A stretch of 61,089 nucleotides of DNA, from positions 1 to 61,089 of the forward strand of contig NZ_BATR01000052.1 of the NCBI RefSeq assembly GCF_000739655.1. The letters are read 5' to 3'. Source of the stretch: Verrucomicrobium sp. BvORR106 (GTDB lineage Bacteria > Verrucomicrobiota > Verrucomicrobiia > Verrucomicrobiales > Verrucomicrobiaceae). Position numbers and translations under genes: made by a program. Below are positions 8,605 through 16,946 of this stretch, in pieces. The first letter of the stretch is position 1, and every line of letters begins with the position of its first letter. The notes beneath the pieces are model-generated. The model was given only the letters and a program-made list of their open reading frames with translations. It was not told where the DNA came from and did no database searches.

Positions 8605-9906
8605 ATGCAGGTTAGCATTTTTGGACTCGGATATGTCGGCGCCGTCACCGCAGCCTGTCTTGCGGACAAAGGTCATGGAGTCATCGGAGCCGATGTGCAG
8701 CAGGCCAAGGTGGACGCCTTCAATGCCGGGGAGTCGCCGATTGTCGAACCCGGTCTGGATGCCCTGATGCAGGCAGCCCGGCAGGCCGGACGCCTGCGGG
8801 CCACCACGGATGTGACGGAGGCCGTCTCGGAGTCGGAGGTTTCGATCGTCTGTGTGGGCACGCCCTCGCTGGAGTCCGGGCGGTTGAATCTGGACTTTGT
8901 GCGGAAGGTCTCCCAGCAACTGGTGGACGCCGTGAAGGAGAAGGACGGGGCGCATACCATCATCTTCCGCAGCACCATGCTGCCCGGGAGCACCCGCTCC
9001 ATGGTGCACGATTTCTTCCAGCCGCTGCTCGATGCCGGGCTGGTGACCATCTACTACTGCCCGGAGTTCCTGCGGGAAGGCACGGCGGTGCGCGATTTCC
9101 GTGAACCCTCGCTCTGTGTGGTGGGCACGCATGATGGCAGTCCTCCCGCCGGCACTGAGCCGCTGGAGCTTCTCGGGGAGAACGCGGAGATCCTTGCCTG
9201 GGAAGGGGCGGAGACCATCAAGTATGCCTGCAACTACTTCCACGCGCTCAAGGTGGGGTTTGCCAACGAGATCGGCCGCGTCAGCAAGCACCTGGGGGTG
9301 GACGGCAGCCGCATCATGGATGTGGTCTGTCGGGATGAGAAGCTGAACATCTCCCGTTATTACATGAAGCCCGGCAACCCCTTTGGCGGCTCCTGCCTGC
9401 CGAAGGATGTCAGCGCCTTGAGCTCCTTCGCCCGCATGGAAGGGGTGAGCCTGCCGGTGCTGGACAGCGTGCTGAGCAGCAACCAGTCTCACCTGGATGC
9501 GCTGCTGAAGCTCATCACCAGCAAAGGTTCCCGGAAAGTGGGCATCCTGGGCCTGGCCTTCAAATCGGACACGGATGACCTCCGAGGCAGCCCCATGGTG
9601 GCGGTGGCGGAGACGCTGCTGGGCCGGGGCTACCAGTTGAGCGTGTATGATCCGCAGCTCAATCTCTCCCGCCTGATGGGGGCGAATGAAGCGGAGATGC
9701 AACGTCGCATGCCTCACCTGGCGCAACTGCTGCGGCCGACGGCGGCCGAGGTGGTGGCGCAGAGCGAGGTGGTGATTGCCGCGCAGAAGTGCGCTCCTCT
9801 GGAGGAGCTGGCCACTGCGGCCACGCCAGACCATTGGGTCATCGACGTCAACGGATGGCGGGACCTCCAATCGCTGTCCTGGAAGTACGAGGGAAGCTGC
9901 TGGTAG
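8605..9906 (+). CDS. algD: Nucleotide-sugar dehydrogenase, AlgD-like (GDP-mannose 6-dehydrogenase)
   Basis: 433 residues of the UDP-glucose/GDP-mannose dehydrogenase family. The NAD site is MQVSIFGLGYVGAV at the N-terminus. The substrate domain contains KYACNYFHALKVGFANEIGR, and the catalytic cysteine is C264 in GGSCLPKD, close to the position in AlgD. The wording around SPIVEPGLDALM and GVDGSRIMDVVC looks more like GDP-mannose dehydrogenases than UDP-glucose dehydrogenases, so GDP-mannuronate is the likelier product. The other glycan genes alongside support this. It would supply the uronic acid for the polymer. The gene symbol is by similarity only. Confidence 0.82.
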   Translation: MQVSIFGLGYVGAVTAACLADKGHGVIGADVQQAKVDAFNAGESPIVEPGLDALMQAARQAGRLRATTDVTEAVSESEVSIVCVGTPSLESGRLNLDFVRKVSQQLVDAVKEKDGAHTIIFRSTMLPGSTRSMVHDFFQPLLDAGLVTIYYCPEFLREGTAVRDFREPSLCVVGTHDGSPPAGTEPLELLGENAEILAWEGAETIKYACNYFHALKVGFANEIGRVSKHLGVDGSRIMDVVCRDEKLNISRYYMKPGNPFGGSCLPKDVSALSSFARMEGVSLPVLDSVLSSNQSHLDALLKLITSKGSRKVGILGLAFKSDTDDLRGSPMVAVAETLLGRGYQLSVYDPQLNLSRLMGANEAEMQRRMPHLAQLLRPTAAEVVAQSEVVIAAQKCAPLEELATAATPDHWVIDVNGWRDLQSLSWKYEGSCW

Positions 9907-9911
9907 AGCCC

Positions 9912-11102
9912 ATGTCGAAGCCCTTGCGCATCCTCATTGTTGTCGAGAACCTGCCGGTGCCTCTGGACCGGCGGGTGTGGCAGGAGGCCTGCGCGCTGCG
10001 GGATGCCGGGCACGATGTCACCGTGATCTGTCCGCAGATGCGGGGCTACACCACGCCGGAGGAGGTGCTGGATGGCATCCAGATCTACCGCCACTGGATC
10101 ACTGAGGAGGCCAAGGGCATCAAGGGGTTCCTGGGCGAGTACGCCAGCGCTCTGTGGGGCGAGTTCTTCTGCGCGATCAAAGCCTGGCGACGCAAGGGGT
10201 TCGATGTGGTGCATCTGTGCAACCCGCCAGATCTGTTGTTTCTCGTGGCGCTGCCCTTCAAGTTGATCGGGGGCGTGAAGGTCATCTTCGATGTGCATGA
10301 CCTTTGGCCGGAGATGTTTGAGGCCAAATTTGGCCGCCGGGGGCTGCTCTACTGGGCGGTCCGGATCGCGGAGCGATGCACCCTGGCCCTGGCCGATGTG
10401 GTGATGGCCACGAACCAGAGCGTGCTGGCGGCAGTGAAGCAGCGTGGCGGGAAACAGGACGATGACGTGTTCGTTGTTCGTACAGCCCCGAACCGCCTCA
10501 ACACTTCCCTGCCTGTGGACGAAGGCCTCAAGAAGGGGCGCAAGCACCTGGTGGGCTACATCGGGGTGATGGGCAATGCCGATGGCGTAAACTACCTGGT
10601 GGATGCCGCCCGCTACATTGTGCGGAACCGCAAGCGGGACGATGTGCAGTTTCTGCTGATGGGCTCAGGCCCTGAGCATGCGGATTTGGTGAAACAACGG
10701 GATGCCCTGGGGCTGCAGGATCATGTGGACATGCCGGGCCGGGTCAGCAACGAGTTCCTGTTCACTGGGCTGAAGACGATGGACCTGGGCGTGGCGTGCG
10801 ATCCCATCAATGACTACAACGACCACTGCACCATGAACAAGACGCTGGAGTACATGGCGTTTGGCAAGGCGCAGGTCATGTTTGGCACGCGGGAGGGACG
10901 CTATTCCGCCGGGGAAGCGGCCCGCTACGTCATGGAGAACTCCGCCGAAAAGCTCGGGGATGCGATCTTGGAAATGCTGGATGATCCCGCTGCCCGGGAA
11001 CAGCTGGGACGCACGGGTTACGAGCGTCTGACCAGGGAGCTGAGCTGGGAAAAGTCCGTCGAGCAGTTGCTGGCGGCTTATGAGCGGGCCGTCCAGCCCT
11101 GA
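9912..11102 (+). CDS. Glycosyltransferase family 4-type protein
   Basis: 396 residues with a GT-B fold pattern. The N-terminal domain begins RILIVVENLPVPLDRRVWQE and includes DVVHLCNPPDLLFL and VIFDVHDLWPEMFE. The C-terminal donor-binding domain includes LVGYIGVMGNADG, FLLMGSGPE and the acceptor/donor motif NKTLEYMAFGKAQVMF. It would transfer a sugar from a nucleotide or lipid-linked donor in the cytoplasm during assembly of the cluster's polysaccharide. The start at 9912 gives the normal family N-terminus and leaves a 5-base gap after the dehydrogenase. Donor and acceptor cannot be read from sequence. Confidence 0.87.
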   Translation: MSKPLRILIVVENLPVPLDRRVWQEACALRDAGHDVTVICPQMRGYTTPEEVLDGIQIYRHWITEEAKGIKGFLGEYASALWGEFFCAIKAWRRKGFDVVHLCNPPDLLFLVALPFKLIGGVKVIFDVHDLWPEMFEAKFGRRGLLYWAVRIAERCTLALADVVMATNQSVLAAVKQRGGKQDDDVFVVRTAPNRLNTSLPVDEGLKKGRKHLVGYIGVMGNADGVNYLVDAARYIVRNRKRDDVQFLLMGSGPEHADLVKQRDALGLQDHVDMPGRVSNEFLFTGLKTMDLGVACDPINDYNDHCTMNKTLEYMAFGKAQVMFGTREGRYSAGEAARYVMENSAEKLGDAILEMLDDPAAREQLGRTGYERLTRELSWEKSVEQLLAAYERAVQP

Positions 11103-11119
11103 GATTCACAAAAGACACG

Positions 11120-13015
11120 ATGGCTGCACGATTCATCACTGCTGTCATAGTAGGGCTCTTCCTTCTGGGCCTGCTGCTGACGGGTGTGTTGGGCACGGAG
11201 ACGCGCCTGCTTTTCTACTGGCCTGCGTGCGTGGCGTTGGGCCTCGCGGCCGTGGGAGCTTCCTTGAGGTGGCGCTGGCGGCTGAAGTTCGCTCCGGCTG
11301 ATCTCTGTCTGGCATCGGTGCTGGTGCTCGGGGCCTATTTGGTCGGGCGGCAGCTGACTTCGCCGGTGGTGGCGCATGCCCGGGAGGATCTTTTCATTCT
11401 GCTGGGCTGTCTGGTGACCTACACGCTCTCGGCCACCGTGCTGAGTCATCCGGGGGCCCGGCTGTGGGTTCTAGGAGTACTGCTCTTCACCACGCTGGGA
11501 AATCTGGTGGTGGGGTTCATCCATTTCTCCGGTCGGTGGTCGTTTCACGTGGTGCCCAGCTACATGCGGGCCTTTGGCGACGAACAACGCATCGGTGGGT
11601 TCTACAACAACCCCAACCACCTCGCGGCTTTCCTGACGATGATGTCCCTGGTGCTGGCCGGTATGGCGCTGTTCGGCCGCGGTGGGGCGGCGCGGAAGCT
11701 CCTGCTTGGGTTTGTGGCGCTGGCCGCGGCGATCGGCGTGGCGCTGACGGTGAGCCGGGGCGCGCTGGTGGGGCTGGCTGCCGGTGGGGTGGTGCTGGCC
11801 GCGCTGAGTCTTTTCATCTTGTGGAAGACCTATCCGCATCTGGTGGGAAAGCTGCTGATCGCGACGGCGGTGGTGCTGACCATGGGGGGCATGGTGCTCT
11901 TTGGTGTGTTTTCGGAGCAGTTGCAGCGCCGCTTCGGCATGTCGGTGTTCTCGGAAGGAGAGCCCCGGATGCAGATCTGGAAGGCAGCGCTGGAGCAGCA
12001 TCAGACGCATCCCCTGATCGGCGCGGGCGCCCGCATGTTCTATGAAGGTTGTGTGACCTACCGCCAGGCCATTGCCCCGCTCTGGCTGCAGGAGGCGGAG
12101 TTTGTGCACAACGAATGGCTCCAGATGCTGGCGGACTACGGCTGGGTGGGGCTGGTGCTGCTGCTCGTGGTTCTAGGCATGCACTTGCGCAATGCGGCCG
12201 GATTTTTCCGGTGGTTTGTCACGGACAAGTTCGATCGCACGGCCACGCTCATGAGCAACGGGCTGGGACTCGCCGTCGGTGCCACGGCCGCCATCGTGGC
12301 CACCATGGCGCATGCGGGGTTCGAGTTTCATTTTCATGTGGCGGCGCCGGCCCTGCTTGCCGCCTACCTGTTGGGAGTGCTGGCCAACCCCGGCTTCTCT
12401 CCGGTGGGGCAGAAGCCGCTGCGGGTGCCTGGATGCCGGCCGTTGCTGAAGTTCGCCCTCCTCGCGGCCGGGGTGGTCATGCTCTTCGGTTCTTGGAAAT
12501 ATGGTCGTGCCGAATTCTACGCGGAAAAGGCCTCGCTGCTTGAGAAGGACAAGAGCCCCGAGGTGACGATGGAGCGGCTCGACTGGCTGACCCGTGCCCT
12601 GGAACTGGATCCCGATAACGGCGACTACTGGTACCAGCGAGGACTGGTGAGGCTCGAGACCGCAGCCGGGCAGCCCGTGACGTTGGCGAAGAGTCTGTTG
12701 AAAAGGGGCGCTGAAGATCTGGAGCGCGCCCACCAGATCAATCCCTACAGCATGTACCCCTCCCTGGCTCTGGCGGATGCGTGTGACGCCCTTGATGAAC
12801 CCGTGCAGGCGCTGCAGGCCATCGATGATGCGCTCCGCGTCGCGCCGTTGTATGAGATGCCCCGGCTGGCCTATGCCCTCCATCTGCACCGTCAGCAGCG
12901 CTGGGCGGAGGCGGAAGAGGCCTACTTCTGGGCAGATCAGGCCGCAGCCGGACGGACCGGGGAGGCGCATCCTTTTTATTTGAGGATGCTCAAGGATGCC
13001 GCCGCGGCCCCGTAG
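11120..13015 (+). CDS. O-antigen ligase/polymerase-like membrane protein with TPR C-terminus
   Basis: 631 residues. Residues 1-450 are rich in hydrophobic helices (about ten), starting FITAVIVGLFLLGLLL. They include the Wzy/WaaL-like signature GGFYNNPNHLAAFLTMM, the conserved basic spot LTVSRGALVGLAAGG and a periplasmic segment with HPLIGAGARMFYEG and VHNEWLQMLADYGWVG. From about residue 480 a soluble TPR-like part follows (ELDPDNGDYWYQRGLVRLE, INPYSMYPSLALADACDALD). Such proteins polymerise or ligate glycan repeat units at the periplasmic side. It closes the polysaccharide cluster and is followed by a clear terminator. Confidence 0.85.
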   Translation: MAARFITAVIVGLFLLGLLLTGVLGTETRLLFYWPACVALGLAAVGASLRWRWRLKFAPADLCLASVLVLGAYLVGRQLTSPVVAHAREDLFILLGCLVTYTLSATVLSHPGARLWVLGVLLFTTLGNLVVGFIHFSGRWSFHVVPSYMRAFGDEQRIGGFYNNPNHLAAFLTMMSLVLAGMALFGRGGAARKLLLGFVALAAAIGVALTVSRGALVGLAAGGVVLAALSLFILWKTYPHLVGKLLIATAVVLTMGGMVLFGVFSEQLQRRFGMSVFSEGEPRMQIWKAALEQHQTHPLIGAGARMFYEGCVTYRQAIAPLWLQEAEFVHNEWLQMLADYGWVGLVLLLVVLGMHLRNAAGFFRWFVTDKFDRTATLMSNGLGLAVGATAAIVATMAHAGFEFHFHVAAPALLAAYLLGVLANPGFSPVGQKPLRVPGCRPLLKFALLAAGVVMLFGSWKYGRAEFYAEKASLLEKDKSPEVTMERLDWLTRALELDPDNGDYWYQRGLVRLETAAGQPVTLAKSLLKRGAEDLERAHQINPYSMYPSLALADACDALDEPVQALQAIDDALRVAPLYEMPRLAYALHLHRQQRWAEAEEAYFWADQAAAGRTGEAHPFYLRMLKDAAAAP

Positions 13016-13047
13016 CGAACGATTCAAGGTTCAAGATCACGCCCAAG

Positions 13048-13073
13048 GGGCCGGGACTCTCCCGGTCCTTTTT
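13048..13073 (+). terminator. Rho-independent terminator after polysaccharide cluster
   Basis: A stem of about 9 base pairs (core CCGGGA / TCCCGG at 13051-13056 and 13060-13065, loop CTC) is followed directly by TTTTTCGTTT. It sits between the O-antigen ligase-like gene and prs. Confidence 0.85.
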
Positions 13074-13131
13074 CGTTTCCCTGCATCGTCGGGTTGATTT
13101 GTCAGGGATTCTTTGTTCACTGCGCCCTTTC

Positions 13132-14070
13132 ATGAACAGCAAGCTCAGAATCCTCAGCGGTACCGCCCATCCTGCCTTGTCCCAAGCCATCGCGGACAAC
13201 TTGGGGGTGCCCCTGGGTTCGGCAGTGGTCGAGACTTTCCCAGACGGTGAGACCTTCGTGCAGATCAACGAGAACATTCGTGGTCGTGATGTCTTCATCG
13301 TCCAGCCGACCTGCCCGCCGGCCAACCAGAACCTGATGGAGCTGCTGATCATGGTGGATGCCGTGCGGCGCGCCAGTGCCCACCGGATCACGGCTGTGCT
13401 GCCGTTCTTCGGCTACGCCCGTCAGGATCGCAAGGACCGTCCCCGCGTGCCCATCACCGCCAAGCTGGTGGCCAACCTCCTGGTCGCTGCCGGGGTGAAC
13501 CGCGTGCTCACCATGGACCTGCACGCTGGGCAGATTCAGGGCTTCTTCGACATCCCGGTCGATCATCTCTACGCTTCTCCCGTGCTTATCAAAGCCATCC
13601 GCGAGCGGGGTCTGGAAGACATTGTGGTGGTCTCCCCGGACGTGGGCGGCCTGAAGATGTCCCACGCCTATGCGAAGGCCTTGGGGGCTCCGTTTGCCAT
13701 CGTCGCCAAGAATCGTATCAGCGCCGAGGAAGTCGAGGCCCTGAGCGTGATCGGTGATGTGAAGGATCGCAACGTCCTTCTGGTGGATGACCTCACGGAA
13801 TCCGCCGGCACGCTGACCGCCGCCGCCCGCTTGCTGGCGGAGAAGGGGGCCAAGAACATCTACGCCGGCGTTTCCCACGGCGTCCTGAGTGAAAAAGGGC
13901 ATGAGCGCCTGAAAAATTCACCGATTATTGAGCTCTTCTCCACGGACTCCGTTCCGCAGGCGCATGGCAATAAAGTCACCGTATTGAGCGTGGCACCCCT
14001 GCTGGGAGAGGCGATCAAGCGCATCCATTCGGACGAGTCGGTGACGTCACTCTTTGACATCAGGGGTTGA
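13132..14070 (+). CDS. prs: Ribose-phosphate pyrophosphokinase (PRPP synthetase)
   Basis: 312 residues. The enzyme makes PRPP from ribose 5-phosphate and ATP for nucleotide, His and Trp synthesis. Visible motifs are FPDGETFVQINENIRGRDVF, the flexible-loop region GYARQDRKDRPRVPIT, the metal-binding histidine in DLHAGQIQGFFDIPVDHLYA, VVSPDVGG, and the PRPP-binding loop LLVDDLTESAGTL. The last is a variant of the usual DDMIDTAGT. Start 13132 is chosen because MNSKLRILSGTAHP is the normal family N-terminus; an upstream in-frame start would add 11 unrelated residues. It precedes rplY by 69 bases. Confidence 0.95.
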   Translation: MNSKLRILSGTAHPALSQAIADNLGVPLGSAVVETFPDGETFVQINENIRGRDVFIVQPTCPPANQNLMELLIMVDAVRRASAHRITAVLPFFGYARQDRKDRPRVPITAKLVANLLVAAGVNRVLTMDLHAGQIQGFFDIPVDHLYASPVLIKAIRERGLEDIVVVSPDVGGLKMSHAYAKALGAPFAIVAKNRISAEEVEALSVIGDVKDRNVLLVDDLTESAGTLTAAARLLAEKGAKNIYAGVSHGVLSEKGHERLKNSPIIELFSTDSVPQAHGNKVTVLSVAPLLGEAIKRIHSDESVTSLFDIRG

Positions 14071-14125
14071 CAGTTTTCGGAAAGCGGGTAGCTTCCCCGC
14101 CCTTTTCCCAAAACCGATATACCTC

Positions 14126-14130
14126 AGGAG
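14126..14130 (+). promoter_or_regulatory. Shine-Dalgarno AGGAG for rplY
   Basis: AGGAG lies 9 bases before the ATG at 14140. It is noteworthy because most other starts in this window have no such motif. Confidence 0.8.
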
Positions 14131-14139
14131 ACCTCGATC

Positions 14140-14814
14140 ATGGCCAAAATTCTCGATTTGCAAGCCAAGGTGCGCACCGCCGAAGGCACCAGTGCCGTTA
14201 AGCGCCTGCGTAAGGCCGGCAGCATCCCTGCCGTCATCTACGGCAAGAAGCACTCGAACGCCAAGGTCGAAGTGAACAGCAAGACGTTCACCTCCATCAT
14301 CGAGCACAGCGCCTCCGACAACATCCTCGTCAACCTGAAGATTGACGGTGAAGCCAGCGACTCCCTTGCCTTGGTGCAGGAAGTGCAGCATGACTACCTT
14401 CGCGGTGGCATCCTTCACGTTGACTTCCACGCTGTGAATGCTGACGAAGATATTCACGCCTCCGTTCCTGTGGTTCTCAGTGGTGTTGAAGCTGCCGAGA
14501 AAAAAGGCGGCAAGCTCGAGTTCGTGCTTCACAGCCTGGAAGTGCATTGCCTTCCCAAGGACCTTCCTGAGTCGATCGCCCTTGACGTGGCTTACCTGAA
14601 CGTCGGCGAAGCCACTCACGTGCGTGAACTCACCCTTCCTGAAGGCGTCTCCACCAAGCTGGAAGGCGACGTTGTTGTGGCCATCTTGAAAGAGCCTCTC
14701 GTGGCTGAAGAGACTGCCGCCCCGGCCGCTGACGCCAAGGCTCCAGCCAAGGGCAAAGCTGCTCCGGCTGCCAAGGCCGCCGCTCCGGCTGCCAAGCCTG
14801 CCGCCAAGAAGTAA
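14140..14814 (+). CDS. rplY: 50S ribosomal protein L25/general stress protein Ctc
   Basis: 224 residues, the long (CTC/TL5) form of L25, which binds 5S rRNA. The N-terminal L25 domain shows AKVRTAEGTSAVKRLRKAG followed by SIPAVIYGKK and VQEVQHDYLRGGILHVDF. The second beta domain includes PVVLSGVEAAEKKGGKLE and the HSLEVHCLPKDLPE segment. The end is an Ala/Lys/Pro-rich, disordered tail of about 45 residues, a common extension in this form. The next gene is pth, a widespread arrangement (ctc-pth). Confidence 0.95.
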   Translation: MAKILDLQAKVRTAEGTSAVKRLRKAGSIPAVIYGKKHSNAKVEVNSKTFTSIIEHSASDNILVNLKIDGEASDSLALVQEVQHDYLRGGILHVDFHAVNADEDIHASVPVVLSGVEAAEKKGGKLEFVLHSLEVHCLPKDLPESIALDVAYLNVGEATHVRELTLPEGVSTKLEGDVVVAILKEPLVAEETAAPAADAKAPAKGKAAPAAKAAAPAAKPAAKK

Positions 14815-14834
14815 TCAACTTCTTCTGACTGGAT

Positions 14835-15464
14835 GTGTCCGGGGGTGGTCAAAAATTGCTGATTCGGCCAAGGCTGATTGTCGGCTTAGGCAACCCCGGA
14901 CGCGAGTACGCCGAGACGCGCCACAACATTGGATTCATGGTCGTGGACGCGCTCGCCGGTCAATTCTCCGCCCCTTGGGGGCACGAGAAGCGCTGGGATT
15001 GCGCTCTCGCCAAGTTTTCGGGTGGATGGCTCCTCAAGCCATTCACCTATATGAATGCCAGCGGCGAGGCGGTGTCTTCCGTCTGCCGCTTCTACAAGAT
15101 TCAGCCGGAGGAGGTGCTCGCCGTCTATGACGACGTGGATCTGTCCCTCGGCTCGATGCGTTTCCGGATGAACGGCCGACCAGCTGGTCACAATGGCGTC
15201 AGATCTCTGATTTCCCACCTTGGCACGGAGGAGTTCCCCCGTCTGAAAGTGGGCATTGCCGGGGAACAGGGCCGTCCTGCGGGTGACCGCATGGTGGGCC
15301 ATGTGCTCGGCCGCTTCAGCGAGGCTGAGCAGCCCCAGGTGCAGACTGCCGTGAGCCGGGCCGTGGAGGCCGTGCGCTCCGCACTCAACACCGGCCTGGA
15401 AAACGCGATGAATCTCTACAACCGCAAAGAATCAACCACGAACCAAACTACGCCAAAACCATGA
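14835..15464 (+). CDS. pth: Peptidyl-tRNA hydrolase
   Basis: About 209 residues. The enzyme releases tRNA from prematurely dropped peptidyl-tRNA. The sequence LIVGLGNPGREYAETRHNIG contains the catalytic histidine, and the substrate-channel motifs FTYMNASGEAV, VYDDVDLSLG and GRPAGHNGVRSLI follow. The start is unsettled: GTG at 14835 gives seven extra residues (SGGGQKL), while TTG at 14856 starts right before LIRPRLIVGLG and has a GGGGGTGG stretch upstream. The stop overlaps the rpsF start as ATGA, implying translational coupling. The tail after residue 190 (KESTTNQTTPKP) is not conserved. Confidence 0.93.
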   Translation: MSGGGQKLLIRPRLIVGLGNPGREYAETRHNIGFMVVDALAGQFSAPWGHEKRWDCALAKFSGGWLLKPFTYMNASGEAVSSVCRFYKIQPEEVLAVYDDVDLSLGSMRFRMNGRPAGHNGVRSLISHLGTEEFPRLKVGIAGEQGRPAGDRMVGHVLGRFSEAEQPQVQTAVSRAVEAVRSALNTGLENAMNLYNRKESTTNQTTPKP

Positions 15465-15745
15465 GCCGCAAATACGAAGCGATGATTGTCCTCGACATGA
15501 AGGGCAAAGAGGAAAACGTCGAGACCCTGGTCAGCCAGCTGGGCCGCGAGTTCGAACAGAACGGTGCCAAGCTCGAGCAGGTGGACAACCTCGGGAAGAA
15601 AAAGTTCCCCTACGCTCCCCGCCACGTGGAGTCCGGCTACTACATCAATTTCCAGTTTGAAGCTGCTCCTGAGGCCATCATCGGTCTTCAGACGAAGCTC
15701 AAGCTCAACGAGAACATCTATCAGCAGTACTTCCAGCGCCGCTAA
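15461..15745 (+). CDS. rpsF: 30S ribosomal protein S6
   Basis: 94 residues, normal length for S6. It begins MSRKYEAMIVLDMKGKEE and has the typical central segment VDNLGKKKFPYAPRHVESGY and the helix QTKLKLNENIYQQYF. S6 sits on the 30S platform beside S18. Its ATG overlaps the pth stop by four bases. In many bacteria rpsF is followed by ssb, rpsR and rplI; here ssb follows after 235 bases and then a terminator, so rpsR and rplI are not in this unit. Confidence 0.96.
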   Translation: MSRKYEAMIVLDMKGKEENVETLVSQLGREFEQNGAKLEQVDNLGKKKFPYAPRHVESGYYINFQFEAAPEAIIGLQTKLKLNENIYQQYFQRR

Positions 15746-15980
15746 TTGCGGTGATCTGGGCTGCGGCTCCTCCGCCTTTGGATCTTCCGGATCCCGGGCA
15801 AGGAAGTGAGGTGCCCGCTGCTGTCTGTTTTGCAGTTCCTCCAGCGGGCGGATTGATGATCCGCCCCGCCCTCCAGCCAGCATTCTGCTGCGCCCGGGCG
15901 GGTCGTGTCTAGGAGACACGGGTCGCAAAGTCCAAAAACCTGTCGCCAAACTGGGCGGCGCCCGCTAACTTCACCGCGCT
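15746..15980 (+). promoter_or_regulatory. Structured rpsF-ssb spacer with two hairpins
   Basis: This 235-base spacer has no convincing gene. It holds a hairpin at 15846-15866 (GGGCGGAT / ATCCGCCC, loop TGATG) and a second at 15904-15920 (CGTGTCT / AGACACG, loop AGG). Neither has a T tract, so they are not simple terminators. They could shape an ssb leader or an S6-responsive site; that is speculation. Confidence 0.4.
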
Positions 15981-16589
15981 ATGGCTTCGTACAACAAAGT
16001 GATGCTCATGGGGAATCTCACGCGAGATCCCGAAGTCCGGTACACCCCCAAAGGCAGCGCTGTGGCTGATTTGGCGATCGCGGTGAACCGTGTGTACACG
16101 GCCGAGAATGGCGAGAAGCGCGAGGAAGTGACCTACGTGGACGTGGTGTTGTGGGCTCGTTTGGCTGAGTTGGCCGGTCAGTACCTGCACAAGGGGCGTC
16201 CGGTCTTCATTGAAGGTCGTCTGCAGATGGACCAGTGGGAAGACAAGCAGACCGGCCAGAAGCGCAGCCGACTGCGTGTGGTGGGCGAGGTCATGCAATT
16301 CCTCGACAGCAAGCGTGAAGGCGGCATGGACGATGGCGGCCAGGGCGGTGGCGCAAGCAGCAGTGGTCCCGGCGGCGGCGGTGGTGGTGGCGGTTATCAG
16401 CAGCGTCCTCCGCAGCAAGCGCGTGGCGGCGGCGGTGGTGGTGGTTATGGAGGCGGCGGCGGTGGTGGCGGCAGCGGTTACAGTTCCCGTCCGCCCCAAG
16501 GTGGCAATCGCCCTGCTCCCGCAAACAGCGACGACTTCGGCGACGGTCCCATTACGGACGGCCTGGAAGACGACGATATTCCGTTTTGA
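15981..16589 (+). CDS. ssb: Single-stranded DNA-binding protein
   Basis: 202 residues. The OB-fold domain occupies about residues 1-110: YNKVMLMGNLTRDPEVRYTP, the DVVLWARLAELAGQYLHKG region, and VFIEGRLQMDQWEDKQTGQK. A linker of about 75 residues is extremely Gly-rich with Gln and Arg. The last residues are the conserved acidic tip DDDIPF, which recruits partner proteins. The protein coats single-stranded DNA in replication and repair. It is followed by a strong terminator. Confidence 0.97.
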   Translation: MASYNKVMLMGNLTRDPEVRYTPKGSAVADLAIAVNRVYTAENGEKREEVTYVDVVLWARLAELAGQYLHKGRPVFIEGRLQMDQWEDKQTGQKRSRLRVVGEVMQFLDSKREGGMDDGGQGGGASSSGPGGGGGGGGYQQRPPQQARGGGGGGGYGGGGGGGGSGYSSRPPQGGNRPAPANSDDFGDGPITDGLEDDDIPF

Positions 16590-16627
16590 TCGGCGGAAGC
16601 GCGATTCGCGATCTTGATTTCAGATAG

Positions 16628-16657
16628 AAAAGGACCGGCTCAGGCTGGTCCTTTTTT
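16628..16657 (+). terminator. Rho-independent terminator after ssb
   Basis: AAAAGGACC pairs with GGTCCTTTT around a smaller inner pairing (GGC/GCT), followed by a T6 run and GTTT. It ends the prs/rplY/pth/rpsF/ssb block. Confidence 0.9.
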
Positions 16658-16777
16658 GTTTGGGGTGCGGGCGTGTGGCGAAGGCGAATGGGGATGGCGA
16701 GACGTTGGCTGGTAGGGTGGTCATGGTGGTCAGGGTCTGGGTTGGCAGGAGGTTGTTTCATCCCTTCGGCGCCTGAG

Positions 16778-16842
16778 CCGATGGGGACCATCGGACTACT
16801 CCTGTGGCGTCGCTGAAGGTGTAGTCCGGACGTGCCGTCCGG
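16778..16842. repeat. 65-base REP-like element, copy 1 (double hairpin)
   Basis: Two 7-bp hairpins (CCGATGG-GGA-CCATCGG and CCGGACG-TGC-CGTCCGG) flank a middle segment with GACTAC pairing to GTAGTC. An element of the same 65-base length with compensating base changes lies at 52462-52526, in roughly the opposite orientation. The remainder of 16590-16946 shows no gene I can support. Confidence 0.75.
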
Positions 16843-16946
16843 CTGTGGGAGCGTGAGAGGGAAGGCTTTCGTTGGTCGAGGGCGCGTGAGCTTGTGCCCG
16901 CATCCTACTTCAGGGAAGAATCTCGACTGGTTCCGTCTGCCGTTCC

